DNA of 64,000 bases from Zeus faber (Eukaryota > Chordata > Actinopteri > Zeiformes > Zeidae): contig OY482847.1 in assembly GCA_960531495.1 (NCBI GenBank), positions 19,192,066-19,256,065 of the forward strand, given 5' to 3'. Made by a program: the position numbers and the translations under genes. Shown one piece after another: positions 1-60,398 of the stretch. The stretch's first letter is position 1, and every line of letters begins with the position of its first letter. The notes beneath the pieces were generated by a model. It saw only the letters and a program-made list of their open reading frames with translations, made no database searches and was not told the DNA's origin.

Positions 1-30709
<30,709 letters not shown>

Positions 30710-30979
30710 CTTCTCCGTTGAGCGGCGGCGTCTCTCCCCCCCTTTTGTATCCGACCCGTCAAAACGGCACTTTCCAGAACGTTTGACAAAATCTACCCAA
30801 GTTCGAGGCCAGTAGCCCCCCGGAGCCCCAAGATAAAATCCAAGACTCGGGCGCCCTCACATTCTGGGCTCCGTGCGGGCGGTTCGGCGGCTCCTCGCTA
30901 CGGGGCGAGAGGGAAGAAGCGGCGCAGTGTTGATGTTTCAACCGCAAACTTGGCGTAACTGAGGGAGCAGCCTCGTCGA

Positions 30980-30989
30980 CCATATATGG
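30980..30989. promoter_or_regulatory. CArG box CCATATATGG (SRF-type), myo1e promoter
   Basis: Exact CC(A/T)6GG consensus, palindromic, 271 bp upstream of the myo1e ATG. SRF with MRTF cofactors is known to drive many actin-cytoskeleton genes; use here is inferred. Confidence 0.6.
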
Positions 30990-31002
30990 AAAGCAGCTCC
31001 GC

Positions 31003-31009
31003 GACGTCA
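31003..31009 (-). promoter_or_regulatory. CRE-like TGACGTC, myo1e promoter
   Basis: Seven of eight CRE bases, 13 bp beyond the CArG box, in CpG-rich DNA. Confidence 0.45.
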
Positions 31010-31035
31010 TCCGGGGGAACGGGGGAAAGGGTCGA

Positions 31036-31040
31036 CCAAT
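31036..31040 (+). promoter_or_regulatory. CCAAT box
   Basis: CGACCAATCGG context; a second CCAATTGG lies at 31103-31110 just before an NRF1-like GCATGCGCA at 31111-31119. Such clusters are common in CpG promoters. Confidence 0.4.
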
Positions 31041-32825
31041 CGGATTCGCGAGGCGTCGGCGCGGTTTTGCATATTCACGAGTTGTTTGACAGCGCGAAAG
31101 GGCCAATTGGGCATGCGCAGTGGGTGTCCACGACAACGCGGAACGACAACAACGAAGTACTCAGGCCGCCACACAAGAGGTACAAATAGCCTGACACAAA
31201 TGGCCCTATTCGCTCGATTTTGAAAGTACCATACTGCCATCCCTGTTTCAGTATAAGTATACAAATATTTGCTCTCAAATGTACTGAAAGTATTCATCGT
31301 AAAAGTACTTGTCATGGAAACGGTACGGGTGATGTCGCAGTCAAGAAAATGGACCTAATGACAAATCCTGAATCAGCAGTTTGAGAGATCCAGCACATTA
31401 TTCAATACAGATAAAAAAAAAACAATACAAACGTAACGGCTGCTAGAAATGTAGTGGAGTAAAAGTACAGATATTTGCCAGTTACGTCATCCCAATGGAG
31501 AGCATTATAGTTGATTCAAGGCCTTTGCTAATTGGCAGTTATATCCCCATTTCCATGCAACTGGCACCCTCCGCAGCCAACTAATAAAACAAATTACCAA
31601 ATCGGATTTTAAAAGGCTTGAGAAAATTTTCATTTGATGTAAAGTCCATCATTCAAAAGTTTCTCCCACATGTCACGGGCAGAACACCTGACCGCGTTGA
31701 AGTTTTTTATTTTCTTCCAGCTAGCGGAATTAAAAATTCGGTAAGGTAATCCCTGCAAAGACGTTTCACCGTCTTACGTGTTACACAATACGGCTAATTG
31801 TTATTTTCGGATTTCACCAATAGCTGTTCGTAAATGTGTCCCTTTTAAAACCCGAATGTAATGGAAAAACAAAGGAATTGTGTTTTTTGGCACTGTGGAC
31901 TATCACAAAACAGGTTTTAAATGGCCTATTTGGCAACAATGGTAAAAGTAATATCTGAGCGTCACCTTGGCCCTTGTGCAGCCTAGATAATACGCTCCAA
32001 GGTCAAGGGCTCAAGCCTATGTTGTTCTTGCATTTTGACAAATGCTGTTTGATTGTTTGTTTAAACATTTACTGGTTCCGTTTCAAACATGGGCAAAGTA
32101 ATCCCTTGGCATAGGCGTCCAACAGTTATTTAAATTCAGGGTGAGGATTGGAGTGATGTTGGTTAGGTAGGGACTCTGGGTGTAACCTGTCTAACAGGCT
32201 GCTGATGACTTTGTACTGTACATATCGTGCTGGTAGTTGAAGGTAAGACATCATTTGGATAATGGTTCCCCCTGCTGGTCTGTTTAATCAAGGGCCGCAA
32301 CGTCCTCGCCGTGAAACCAAACCTCACCTTTTAATGAGGCCGTTTCTGCACAAAGATAACGCAATCGTGTAAACCCGCCGAAACGCCCATGGTCAACACC
32401 TTGCAATCATCTAAAAAGGCAATAGATGGTCCACTTGTAGAGACGGAAACTATTTTCTGACAGCAAAGGCGCGAAGCACAACCAGAACCAAAATCAAAAA
32501 CAGATGTTACTTGATCATTGTCGAGGCAGAATGAGATCAGACAATAAATAAATACAGTCAAAATAAGGTTTCATTAAGTCATATTGCCAAATCTCATAGC
32601 GTTCCAAGCATTATAAGCACATGCAACTGTGACATCTACAGGGAGTGGGCATGCACCTTCAAATTCAGCAATTTTCACCAAGTCGACCTCATCCTGATCA
32701 ATAATGGATGGCGCTCTCAGTTTCACATGGTTATTTATAGACTTCCTGACCACTGATCAAGCGTCTCGTATGCCTAGTCACAAAGCACCGCGATAAATGA
32801 CAAGCCGAGATAAAATGAGATAACA

Positions 32826-32895
32826 TGTTCAAGTTCAAGTTCAAGAGATTATTTGTCAAATACATATACATGCATATATGCAGTGAAACGTTTAT
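32826..32895 (+). repeat. (AAGTTC)n plus TTATTTGTCAAATACATA tail-type repeat
   Basis: AAGTTC units, then AAGAGATTATTTGTCAAATAC and ATATGCAGTGAAACG. Same family and orientation as 11838-11900. Confidence 0.55.
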
Positions 32896-33067
32896 TAATT
32901 GTTTTCTTCTATCTAACACCTGATTTGGTGTTACAGAAGCGCAGAGTGCACTTCAAGAAAGAGGTTTTAAGAAGATCATAGATCATAGAACACTATGATA
33001 AGAAGAACAATCAAAAAACATACAAATATACAAAAATATGGTTTGCGCGCTTCACAACATTTAGACT

Positions 33068-33414
33068 AAAAGGTGCGGCGTGTAGAATTTACCCTCCCTT
33101 TCCAATGATGCAAGAGAAGCTACGGTGGCCTCCGGGTGCCGCGAAAATGCCTGAAACCAAGCGACAGTCCCTTCTCTTGGGCCAGTGTTTGGATTTGTCC
33201 GTTCTGGGCTACTGTAGAAACATGGCGGTGCAACATGGCGGCCCCCGCGGAAGAGGACCCGCTCGCTGCGTAGATATAAGGGGCTCATTCTACGGTAGCG
33301 AATACACAACGTGCCTTATATTATTGGAGTTATACACTCATTTAAATATACTTATTGGTATTATATTACATTTCTGTGAAGCCCTTTCCGTAGATTGTAC
33401 ACACTGCACCTTTA
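33068..33414. mobile_element. MITE-like element with terminal inverted repeats
   Basis: Left end TAAAAGGTGCGGCGTGTAGA; right end, reverse complemented, TAAAGGTGCAGTGTGTACAA. About 350 bp, no ORF of known type. It resembles a repeat I recall as frequent in perciform genomes (core GGGCTACTGTAGAAACATGG). It carries two AACATGGCGG motifs, at 33219-33228 and 33232-33241. Confidence 0.65.
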
Positions 33415-34272
33415 ATTCCGAATTAGACGTTAAGGATCTCTGACCTAAAGGCGGTCCCGACCTCACCTCTGGTCATGTGACCCGTTTTAGCCCCGCCCAC
33501 CAGCGGAGCTGTTTATTCCACGGTTACGATTTCAAGGTTTTACCGAACCAGTAAGGACCAAGGACTCCAACAGAGTGGCGCGGTTTAAGCCATTAGTTTG
33601 ATTGATGGCAACTATTCAACGAAGAAAATATATTAAACACGGAAGAAAAAAAACAACAACATTCAAGCGGCGCGTCGGTCTGCTAACCAGGCTCACTTCC
33701 GCTGACGTTTTTTACGTGGCCTCCCCCCCCCCCTCCATTATGCTGCCTTCCATTGAACTCGGAACACGAAAAACACAAAAGCCCTGCTCGGAAAAAAAAG
33801 TGCAACGAACTGCCATTTAAATCTGAATTTCAAGGCAAAATTCCGGGCAGATCGCTCGGATCCGACGTCACAACAGCATCCACCGCTGACGGTGTTTTAA
33901 ATCCGAATCTCGTTCCTTTATGTTGGTTTTTATTTGAAAACACGCCTCATCTTGAGCTTGACTTCAATGTAGTATCTTTGCTATGTTAATATAAGTTGTG
34001 TAGCGTGTAGAGCTCATAAGCTTGGCAAAACCAACATTTCCTGCGGGCCCCCCCCCCATGTTTCCCGAACAGAAGCAATGACATACGTTCAGCCCGGAGG
34101 TGGGAACTACGGAGCCGGAATGACCGACTCCCAAACCCAATTGGAACGCCTCCTTCGAAACTCCCCTCCCAACAACATAAACATGGAGATTAACAGCGTC
34201 AGTGAGCGCTAAGCTACTCGGACTCCTGGAAAGTCGTCATCACTCGTAGCTGCCGGGGGAACAGGTGGGGAG

Positions 34273-34572
34273 AACATGTAACGGGGGAGCCTCTGCGGGA
34301 ATCGAGTTGTTGCCTGCGTAGTGTGATTTCAACCTGGCGAGCTGGAGTTGGATGCGTGACGTGTTGCTAGCTAGCGTATGTAGCCGCCTCGGCTGCTCGC
34401 AGAGCCCTGACAACTGTTGGCAGCGACCTGCTCCGAAGGCGCTGAATGACAAACACCGTCGCGCCTTCGTTCCGTTCCGATGAGATCCGTCTATGTTGCG
34501 GTCGCTTGTCGCCGGTGACGATCCAGTGCTAAAACGACATCCCCGCGGAGTCGGAAAACCCAGCGGGCTACG
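34273..34572 (+). promoter_or_regulatory. mtmr10: Probable mtmr10 5'UTR, rich in upstream ORFs
   Basis: Start site unknown. If transcription starts upstream of here, the leader holds a minimal ATG-TAA at 34276-34281, a 43-codon uORF from 34352 to the stop at 34481-34483, a 12-codon uORF starting in GATGAGATCC at 34480-34482, and a 30-codon uORF from 34493 that ends at 34583-34585, past the main ATG and out of frame with it. Confidence 0.5.
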
Positions 34573-53254
<18,682 letters not shown>

Positions 53255-56240
53255 GGCTGGGCAGCTTTAAGGGCTCGTGAATCGTGTAGCACCACACTTT
53301 TTTTTGTGATCGCTTTGAAATTCCACAAGTTATTTGGAATCAAAAACATTCACATTTTGGAATCAATTCCAAGGTTTATGACCGTGTGTGGCGTTATAAA
53401 ATGAAAACTTGGTAAATTATTGAGCTCACAAAAATGACATTTCTATTTACATTTTTCTATTCAATCTTTTGTTCGTAAAAATTCCTCTATTAATGATTTC
53501 TAACTTGCCCTAGTGGAGTCGTATCCCAGCCTTTATTAAAAAGTTTTTATTTTTTGTTATGTCACTGGCTCTTCAGAAAAGGTTAGGTTCTGGAGATAAA
53601 GAGTAGTTATAAATGCCACTATTTACTTTCAACTCCGAATTAAAGCATTGTAGCCATTTGGTGTTTAAAACCCCTATTTTTAAGGGACTTGGTTTTCAAA
53701 GCTCTATTGAACATGCATTTCTCCAACGGGGTAAATAATTTCCCCAGAAAACTTTTGTATTTAAAGAACGGAAACCGTATGGGAGAGAGAGTATCCCATT
53801 CTAGATTTGTACAAACTTCACACGTAAGTCTGTTTCTCTCTGAAGCTTGAGTTGATATGTACACAGTCGCAAGAATGTTCTCGACTTCCTCTGTGTTGCT
53901 GGAAAAACAACCTGTCGAGCTCAAACAAAGAAAATTGTATGGGGGAGAACGGTGACTTCAACTCCAAAGTCAGTGAGCATTTCCCTCTGGTTATCCAAAT
54001 CACTTTCAGGAAGTCTAAATGGCGCTCGTGTTTGACTGATGGAGTCAGTCCAATCCATAACTGTTACAAACATAGCGGTTAAATGATGAAATATCGTAAA
54101 ATAGAGTTTCCCTGGATAATTTCCCCATTGTTGGTCTGTATTATATTGCCGTCTTTTCCTCCAGATTCTTCCTGGGAATTGGAAATATGGCACATTTTGT
54201 GGTTGAGCTTCCCACAATGAGTTGGGCGGCGGAGGCTCATCATGCAGTTAGGCTCGAGTCCGCTTAGTGCATTCGGGGATGCAAATAACTCTCACGTCTG
54301 ACTGCTTTGAACGATAAGATTATACTGATTGGAACCGTAAGAGGAAATGTACTTTTGGTTTTCGTCAGGACCAGAGATACCCGCTCAAAGGGTTGTTCTG
54401 TTAATAAATACCTAAGGCGCCGTAAGGACGAGAGCTGGAAACTTAAAGTGCGGAGGTTCAGGTTTTACGACGCACCCCTTATTTGTTTTCTTCTGGAGTG
54501 TTATCTGTGCTGACGTGACTCTTCCTAAAACTCTCCTTTCATCGATTATCCATTCAACAATCAATGCAGATCGCTAAAGTATATTTATACGGTGCGACGT
54601 TGCTTTTGGGATTAATGGGTTAGGAATTCCTTAAATATTTTTCGCACAGTGTAAATATTCAGATAGGAAGATAATTGAGGTTTCTTCATTTGGGGAAGAT
54701 TAACAGGACATGTTTTATTTTCACTTTTGGAAAGGGAAACAGAAAATGGCAGTGCACTATGTGGTAAAGTCATGTCATACAAAAAGCTTTGGGACTGGCT
54801 TTATTTTAATGTGATGGTGCTGATTGATTTAAAAAGGCATCCGTCTCTTCGGGATTTTACCGAGCGTTGTTCCCTTGGTCGCGAAGAGTCTGATTTGAGA
54901 GTGCTCATTTCAAATTTTTATCTATATTTGAAATAGAGAAAAATGACATTTTAGTAACTTAATGCATGTGACTCTTTTAATAAGAAAAATACTTAAGAGC
55001 ATTTAAATCTTTTTTTTTTTTTTTTTTTTTTGTTTGTTTTTTTTGACTGTTTTGGTTGACTCTCAATGATGTCTTACGGAAATCACAGAGAATCTATTTA
55101 GCCCAGCAATAAATCATTGAGTGGTTGAAGAAAAGGGAAAGTGGACAGAAGGAAATGATTCTCCCGCCGCCACGAAAAATCTAGTCAAAAACACATTTTG
55201 GTTTCTACGGTTTGGTTTCGTCCTTTCCAGGTGTCGGGAGTTGATGCAGCGCCTTTGAACAGGCTGGTTCCCTGACTTACGCCCCTTCATCTTGAATGTT
55301 TCGTTCCCGGCGATTGATTTGAGATGGAGGGGTGAAAGCAGTCTGCACCCCAGCGTGTTGCCGTCCTCGCCCTCTGATACACAGAAACCACGGCTTCACG
55401 CGCTTCTAGAAGCCGTTTTCAGCTAATCTTATACAATTATGCTTGAATTACATTTTTGAATAATGGTACCGAGTAACTTTTGTTCTTTGTATTTAGATTG
55501 TATTTTATGGAAAACTATTTATGTACTCTTTCTACCACTAACTCTGTAGACTGCACCGTGCTGTGGTTGTATGAAGACTGTGCTTCCTGAATGGTGCAGT
55601 TTGATATTGACGAGCGGCGGCAGTGTTTTTCCAAATATGCAAATGATTTCAAGCAGGAAGAAAGAACATTGGTGCCTTTCTGGAATGGGGTCTCTTTGTT
55701 GACTGTATTCTAAATCTGTGCAGATAATTTAGTATTTATACTGTATGTTACAAATGAGTCACCATCAAAATTAAGCTACATTTGGACATTTTTGCGTGTC
55801 TTTTACTGGTTTGTTGTCAGCTCAGAACTATAACCCATGGCAGATTTGAAGTTTTCTCTTATGTTTGTGACTAAATCATGCGTTTATCATGCCGGTTTGA
55901 ACCTTTTGAGATGTAATTGTTTTCTGAGGAGATTAAAAAAAACAAAAACATTTTTAAAACATGTACAATAGCATAAGAGATGGCAAATGTATTCCAAAAA
56001 AATAACCCTCCAAGATTATGAGTTGAATACAGTTCAACGGTTGCTCCATGTTGAGATTTCTCATTGCTTTTGGAATCTGCAAAGAATGTCCCTGAAGAAA
56101 AGCATCCGTAATCTAACTTGTTATTTTGTGTTGTTTTTTTTTCCTAGAGTTTAACAATGTATAGGGGAATGACTTTATAAACTCAGATTGGTTGTTCAAT
56201 AGAATATTTAAATATATTTTCTGAAATGAACTTCTTTGGA
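53255..56240 (+). other. Probable mtmr10 3'UTR and following unique DNA
   Basis: About 3 kb without recognised repeats or coding similarity, in keeping with a long 3'UTR. Candidate poly(A) signals: ATTAAA near 53533, AATAAA at 55108-55113, ATTAAA at 55932-55937. I cannot choose between them. Confidence 0.5.
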
Positions 56241-56249
56241 GGCCTTCTT

Positions 56250-56290
<41 letters not shown>

Positions 56291-57150
56291 GTGACAATTG
56301 GATCAGACTGAAGATTTAAACCACTTTTTGTCCTATGTACCTACATATAAATTCACTATACGACGTCAAGGAAATTCTAATTCGAAATTAAACATACACG
56401 TGTATACACAATAAATAAAACGTATTAATTTGTTATGATCAGATCATTATTAGGGGACACCATTTACAATTTCCCACTCCTGCCTCAAGAGCGCCCTCTA
56501 CCGGATCACAGGGCTCTGTTTTAAAGGCTTTTAAAATTACATCGTTATGGTAAAAAAAAAAAAATTATAATAAAAATGACATGATTTACAGATATTCATT
56601 AATAAATCCAATGATTTAATTTGGGGGGGGGGGGGGGGGGTGGAGTCGCCGGGTGGAGTCGCCGGGTCTCATGATAAACGCGGATGTCGTTTGTGTGTGT
56701 GTGGGAGTGATGCACGACTCGTGAACGACTCGTTCGTCACGAACAGGGACTCGAAGCGAGAGAATCTTCGGCTCGTGTAACCGAAGGTTTACCGAGGACT
56801 GAGTTCGTGTGGGAGGAAAGGCGTAATGGCAAAATAAATTATTATTCCAGAGGACTCGGCCAGTGGGTTTTAGGATTAAACACCGTGCATTGCACCAACT
56901 TCTCACTGACTCACTCGTCAAGAATTGAATCCCACAACAGAGTCGAACCTTTCATCGCGACCGCACAGTGTTCGTGTATCCGGCTCCATCTATTACATTA
57001 GACCCCCCCGCCAACAGCAGAGCACTCGGAAATTCACAAATGCAAATTATTATTTTTTTTCCTTAAAAAAGAAAAAAAAAAAAAAAGAAAACAAATCAGG
57101 AAATTAAATCGGATAGAAAAAAAAATATATATATATCAGGAAATTAAATT
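56241..57150. other. Intergenic region between mtmr10 and atxn1l
   Basis: Contains a short (CA)n tract, a G18 run (56623-56640) and a segment with TCGTGAACGACTCGTTCGTC that resembles old transposon text. An AATAAA at 56410-56415 could also end mtmr10. Confidence 0.65.
56259..56287 (+). repeat. (CA)n microsatellite, short
   Basis: About 29 bp of CA after a CTCTCT stretch. Confidence 0.95.
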
Positions 57151-57157
57151 GTAAGCG

Positions 57158-57165
57158 TGACGTCA
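57158..57165. promoter_or_regulatory. Full CRE TGACGTCA, atxn1l promoter
   Basis: Exact palindromic CREB/ATF consensus at the A/T-to-CpG-rich transition, 112 bp upstream of the first-exon ATG of the candidate upstream ORF. The transcription start is probably shortly after it. Confidence 0.55.
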
Positions 57166-57289
57166 TCCGTGAGCGCCTCTCCGCTGGCCTCCAAAATGGG
57201 TTCGACTCCTCGTCCCTGATTTCATCAATGTTCTTCCATCATTATCAACTCGTTTGAAGGGAAGCGTGTTTCCGCGATGGCATCTCGAG

Positions 57290-59193
57290 GTAGGTTGAGC
57301 TGACGGATAGAGGCAAAAAGCGCTGGTCGTCTCCCGCTTTTCCTTTCCTCGGATCGCTGTCATTAGTCCAGCGGGACAATCTGTCCCGTAGTGTCGGTAG
57401 CTTGGTCGGCTAACGCCGTTAGCCAGCACAGCATCAGTGATTACCGTGATAACGCCCAGTGATAAAAACGGTGACTCCCGGCCATCGCACGCACCGACAG
57501 CCTTTCAACACATTGAACAATCCGTGTGATCTCGAAGTCGAAATAATTCAGCCAACCCTGTTAGCAGTAGTCTGGATGGAGATCCAAGTGGATGAGGCTT
57601 ATTCAATAGGCCAGAACTAGATTGGCGCTGGGAAATATTTGGCATTCTAAAACTTTACCAGATACAAGCTTTTTATTTTTAATTTATTTTTATTTTTTTA
57701 ATTCTAGCTTCCGTCATTATTATTCCAGTTTATCCCTTTATTTTTTTGTCTATTTATTTTTTTTTTTTTTTATTAATTTAGTCATCACTTTATGCACAGA
57801 AAATAACTCAACGATGGGGCTTTAAACAACCGGATTCCTTTCCATTAGCGGTACGATATTGCAGAGGAAGTGACGTCAATACACAACGGGCCTCATCATG
57901 TGTTTAAATGTTAAATGCACAGCTGAAGTTTCATTTGCCATGCTGGGACAATAACAACTCAATGAAATAGAGCCACGGGTAATGTCATAAACTCCAGCTG
58001 TGTTTACCCTTAAGGCCAGGGCATGTCAAAATGACTGCTGTAGAAAGGGCAAAAGTGGTGGACGCCGTGCAGGACAGGGATCACGGGGGGGCGCACACAT
58101 GTTAGGATTCTAGCACACGCAGCCGAGAGTTGACATCTGACTACTAAGGAAGGAATCTCGGTCTGTCTGCCTGTATGTCCTTCGATTATCTGGACAGCCG
58201 TTCGTCCGATCTACTTCACTCATGGCGGGTGTGTTGCTGGGGGCCCGGGGAGGTGCGGTGTTGAATTTGGTGCAATTTGAACCCGTGTAACATTAATAAA
58301 CTTCGAATAAACAAGTGAGCCGCTCCGCTCTGTGCAGCGGTGGGGCGGGGCTTGGCGAACGACGAGCCGCTCGGTTCCGGTGCGGAGAGGATCTCCTGTT
58401 CTGGTCGTCACTCAGTGACGGGCGTCAAGCAAGCGCTAGTGAGGGAATAGATTGAGAGAAACTCATCCCGTTCTTGGTATCGATCCTATTGAGGCTAGAA
58501 TCAGTCTTCAAAAACGGACTTCTTATTATATATCTTGGTATCGATTCGCCCACCCCACAGGCGTGTTGGGTGCAGACACGCAACACGTGTAATATTAATA
58601 AACTTAATATACAAGCAAATAGCGAGTTTATCCAAAAGCGCAACTTGGGTGTGTCTTAGGAGTGTATTTACCCGGTGTTTTTCACCGCGAGTGCACTAGT
58701 AATATCAAACCAGCCTGATATTCTAGTCTGGGACTGACCGCAGGGGTGTCTGACCATCTCAAACGAACGAATGCCAGTGATATTTCCTCATGATTCCGTA
58801 AGATCTTGAGCATTTGTCTGGGACTCTTGGAAAATCCTTGCGAAATCCTTTGGTTTATACAAGCCATAACCTGATTACGCTATCCAACAGTTGTCTTCTG
58901 CTATCTTCTCCTCTGTGTGATTATACAATGTGTCCAGCTATGATAAAATTTGCTGCCTATAGTAAACAAATGGCCAGTACCGCTCAGGCTAATAAAATAG
59001 CTCAAGTCAATTATTTTTTATAATAAAATTAAATTATGGAAGCCTAGATAAGAAGTTTTAACTTTCAGAAATATCACAAAATAAATCTTGAATTATGATA
59101 TAGTGTGTGTTTATTTTACCATATTGACAATGTGGAAGGAGATTTTTATTTATTTTATTTTTTAAGACTCACTGGGACTTTTATTTTTTTCAG
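57290..59193. other. Predicted atxn1l leader intron
   Basis: 1.9 kb, if the predicted junctions hold. It contains T-rich runs at 57660-57780 and a repeat-derived block at about 58090-58720, including the inverted partner of the 39746 repeat and two direct copies of a TGTAA(C/T)ATTAATAAACTT text (58275 and 58587). Confidence 0.55.
58149..58289 (-). repeat. Interspersed repeat, copy 2
   Basis: Minus-strand copy of the repeat at 39746-39872 (CAAATTGCACCA, GTGAAGTAGATCGGACGAAC, AAGGACATACAGGCAGACAG). Confidence 0.75.
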
Positions 59194-59315
59194 GTGAATT
59201 TGTGGATGAGGTCGGCCAGATGATTTCAAAACTGGATCCTGTGCTGAGTACCTGGCTTGTAGACTTAGTTTCCTGTGCTGTACAGTAGAACACTTCATTC
59301 ACACAGACAATTGTC

Positions 59316-60398
59316 ATGAAGCCAGCCCAGGAACGCAACCAGGAGTGCCTGCCTCCCAAAAAGAGGGACATCCCAGTTAGTAACAGTAGTTGTACAGGAG
59401 GTACTGGAGGAGGAGGAGGAGGAGGAGGAGGAGGAGGTGGAGGGGGAGGGGGAGGTGGAGGGGGCAGTGGAGCAGTAGGGCATGTTGGTAGTGGAGCAGA
59501 TGATGTGGCATCCGCTCAAAGCTCTGGGGCCGGCAGTGAGACTCAGGGAGGGGCCACATCTGGAGATTGGCTGCGAGCTCAGCCAGGGCTTCACTATGGG
59601 GTGGAGAGTTCTGACGGCATACCACCGGTGCCTGTTGACCAGTACAGCATGCTCTACAAGGTGGCTCTCCCCTCCGTCACCTACTCATCTGCAAATCTCC
59701 ACCCAGTGTTAAGCCACATCTCTCCGGCGTATACTGTACATTCCCCTCTCCTGCAGCATCCTGGTATTCCCTATCCTCCTCTAGGTTATGCCCAGATCCC
59801 TCACTCGTCTCTGCAGTTTGTTAGCCCCTCTTACGCTGCAGTACCTTACGCTGTGCCCCCTGGCTTTGTCCCTAGCTCATTAATCTCTCCCTCAGGCACC
59901 ATCCCTCAGCCCCACACTGTATCCCACCTTGTTCCTTACCCATCTGTGATACAGGAGGGTGTTGTCTCCCCTCCCCCCCAGGGCCAAGTGGCTGCTCATA
60001 CCTTTACCAAAGTTGCAGCATCCAGTGGGATCTCACTGATGCTGTCCTCAGACCAGGCTGCCCAGCAACACATTGGTGCAGTGGGAGTCCTGCCTCCCAC
60101 AGAGCACAGCCCAAGAGGGTTGCCCGTCTTCTACCGCCCTCAGGGTGTCATGGCTGCCTCTGATACCAGAGACCCACACAGTGCACAGCAGGAAAACGAA
60201 ACAAGGTTGAACGGAGGGGACAGGGATCAGGGGGTGAGAGAAGTTCCTCCAGACTTGGTCTACACTGCCAGAAATGCACGGCTGCTGCAGGCAGCATCCA
60301 GCTCTCTAGCACTGGAGCAGGACAAGAGCCTTATGGGCCACAGGATGGAGGAGAGGAGTTCACCTGGTCAGCGCAGCACTCCAGACAGTGACCTGGAG
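59316..60398 (+). CDS. atxn1l: atxn1l coding exon 1 (residues 1-361)
   Basis: 361 codons, ending GACCTGGAG/GTAAGT. The ATG is preceded by CAATTGTC (G at -3). The conserved MKPxxERxxECLPPKKRD start fixes it. The contained poly-Gly and Pro-rich segments are low-complexity. Confidence 0.93.

Larger units (their letters stand above)
30710..34272. other. Head-to-head upstream region of myo1e and mtmr10
   Basis: About 3.9 kb separates the two start codons. The first 400 bp beside myo1e and the last 600 bp beside mtmr10 are CpG- and GC-rich; the middle holds a retroposon-tail-like repeat and a MITE-like element. No ORF of recognisable family. Confidence 0.75.
57277..59288 (+). other. Candidate spliced upstream ORF (35 codons) in atxn1l leader
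   Basis: Leader exon 1 ends at 57289 (CTCGAG/GTAGGT) and leader exon 2 starts at 59194 after TTATTTTTTTCAG. Joined, they give an ORF: 13 nt from ATG 57277 plus 95 nt, stop TAG at 59286-59288. It starts MASRGEFVDEV, has KLDPVLSTWLVDLV and ends SCAVQ. The ATG is in good context (G at -3, G at +4). It ends 27 nt before the main ATG. Both splice sites are predicted from sequence only. Two shorter uORFs precede it in exon 1 (ATGGGTTCG at 57196 and ATGTTCTTCC at 57228). I do not recognise the peptide. Confidence 0.4.

Noticed and set aside
59295-59625. Minus-strand frames rich in Ser, Leu or Pro opposite the atxn1l start
   Set aside because: Shadows of the Gly repeat and of a conserved plus-strand coding exon.
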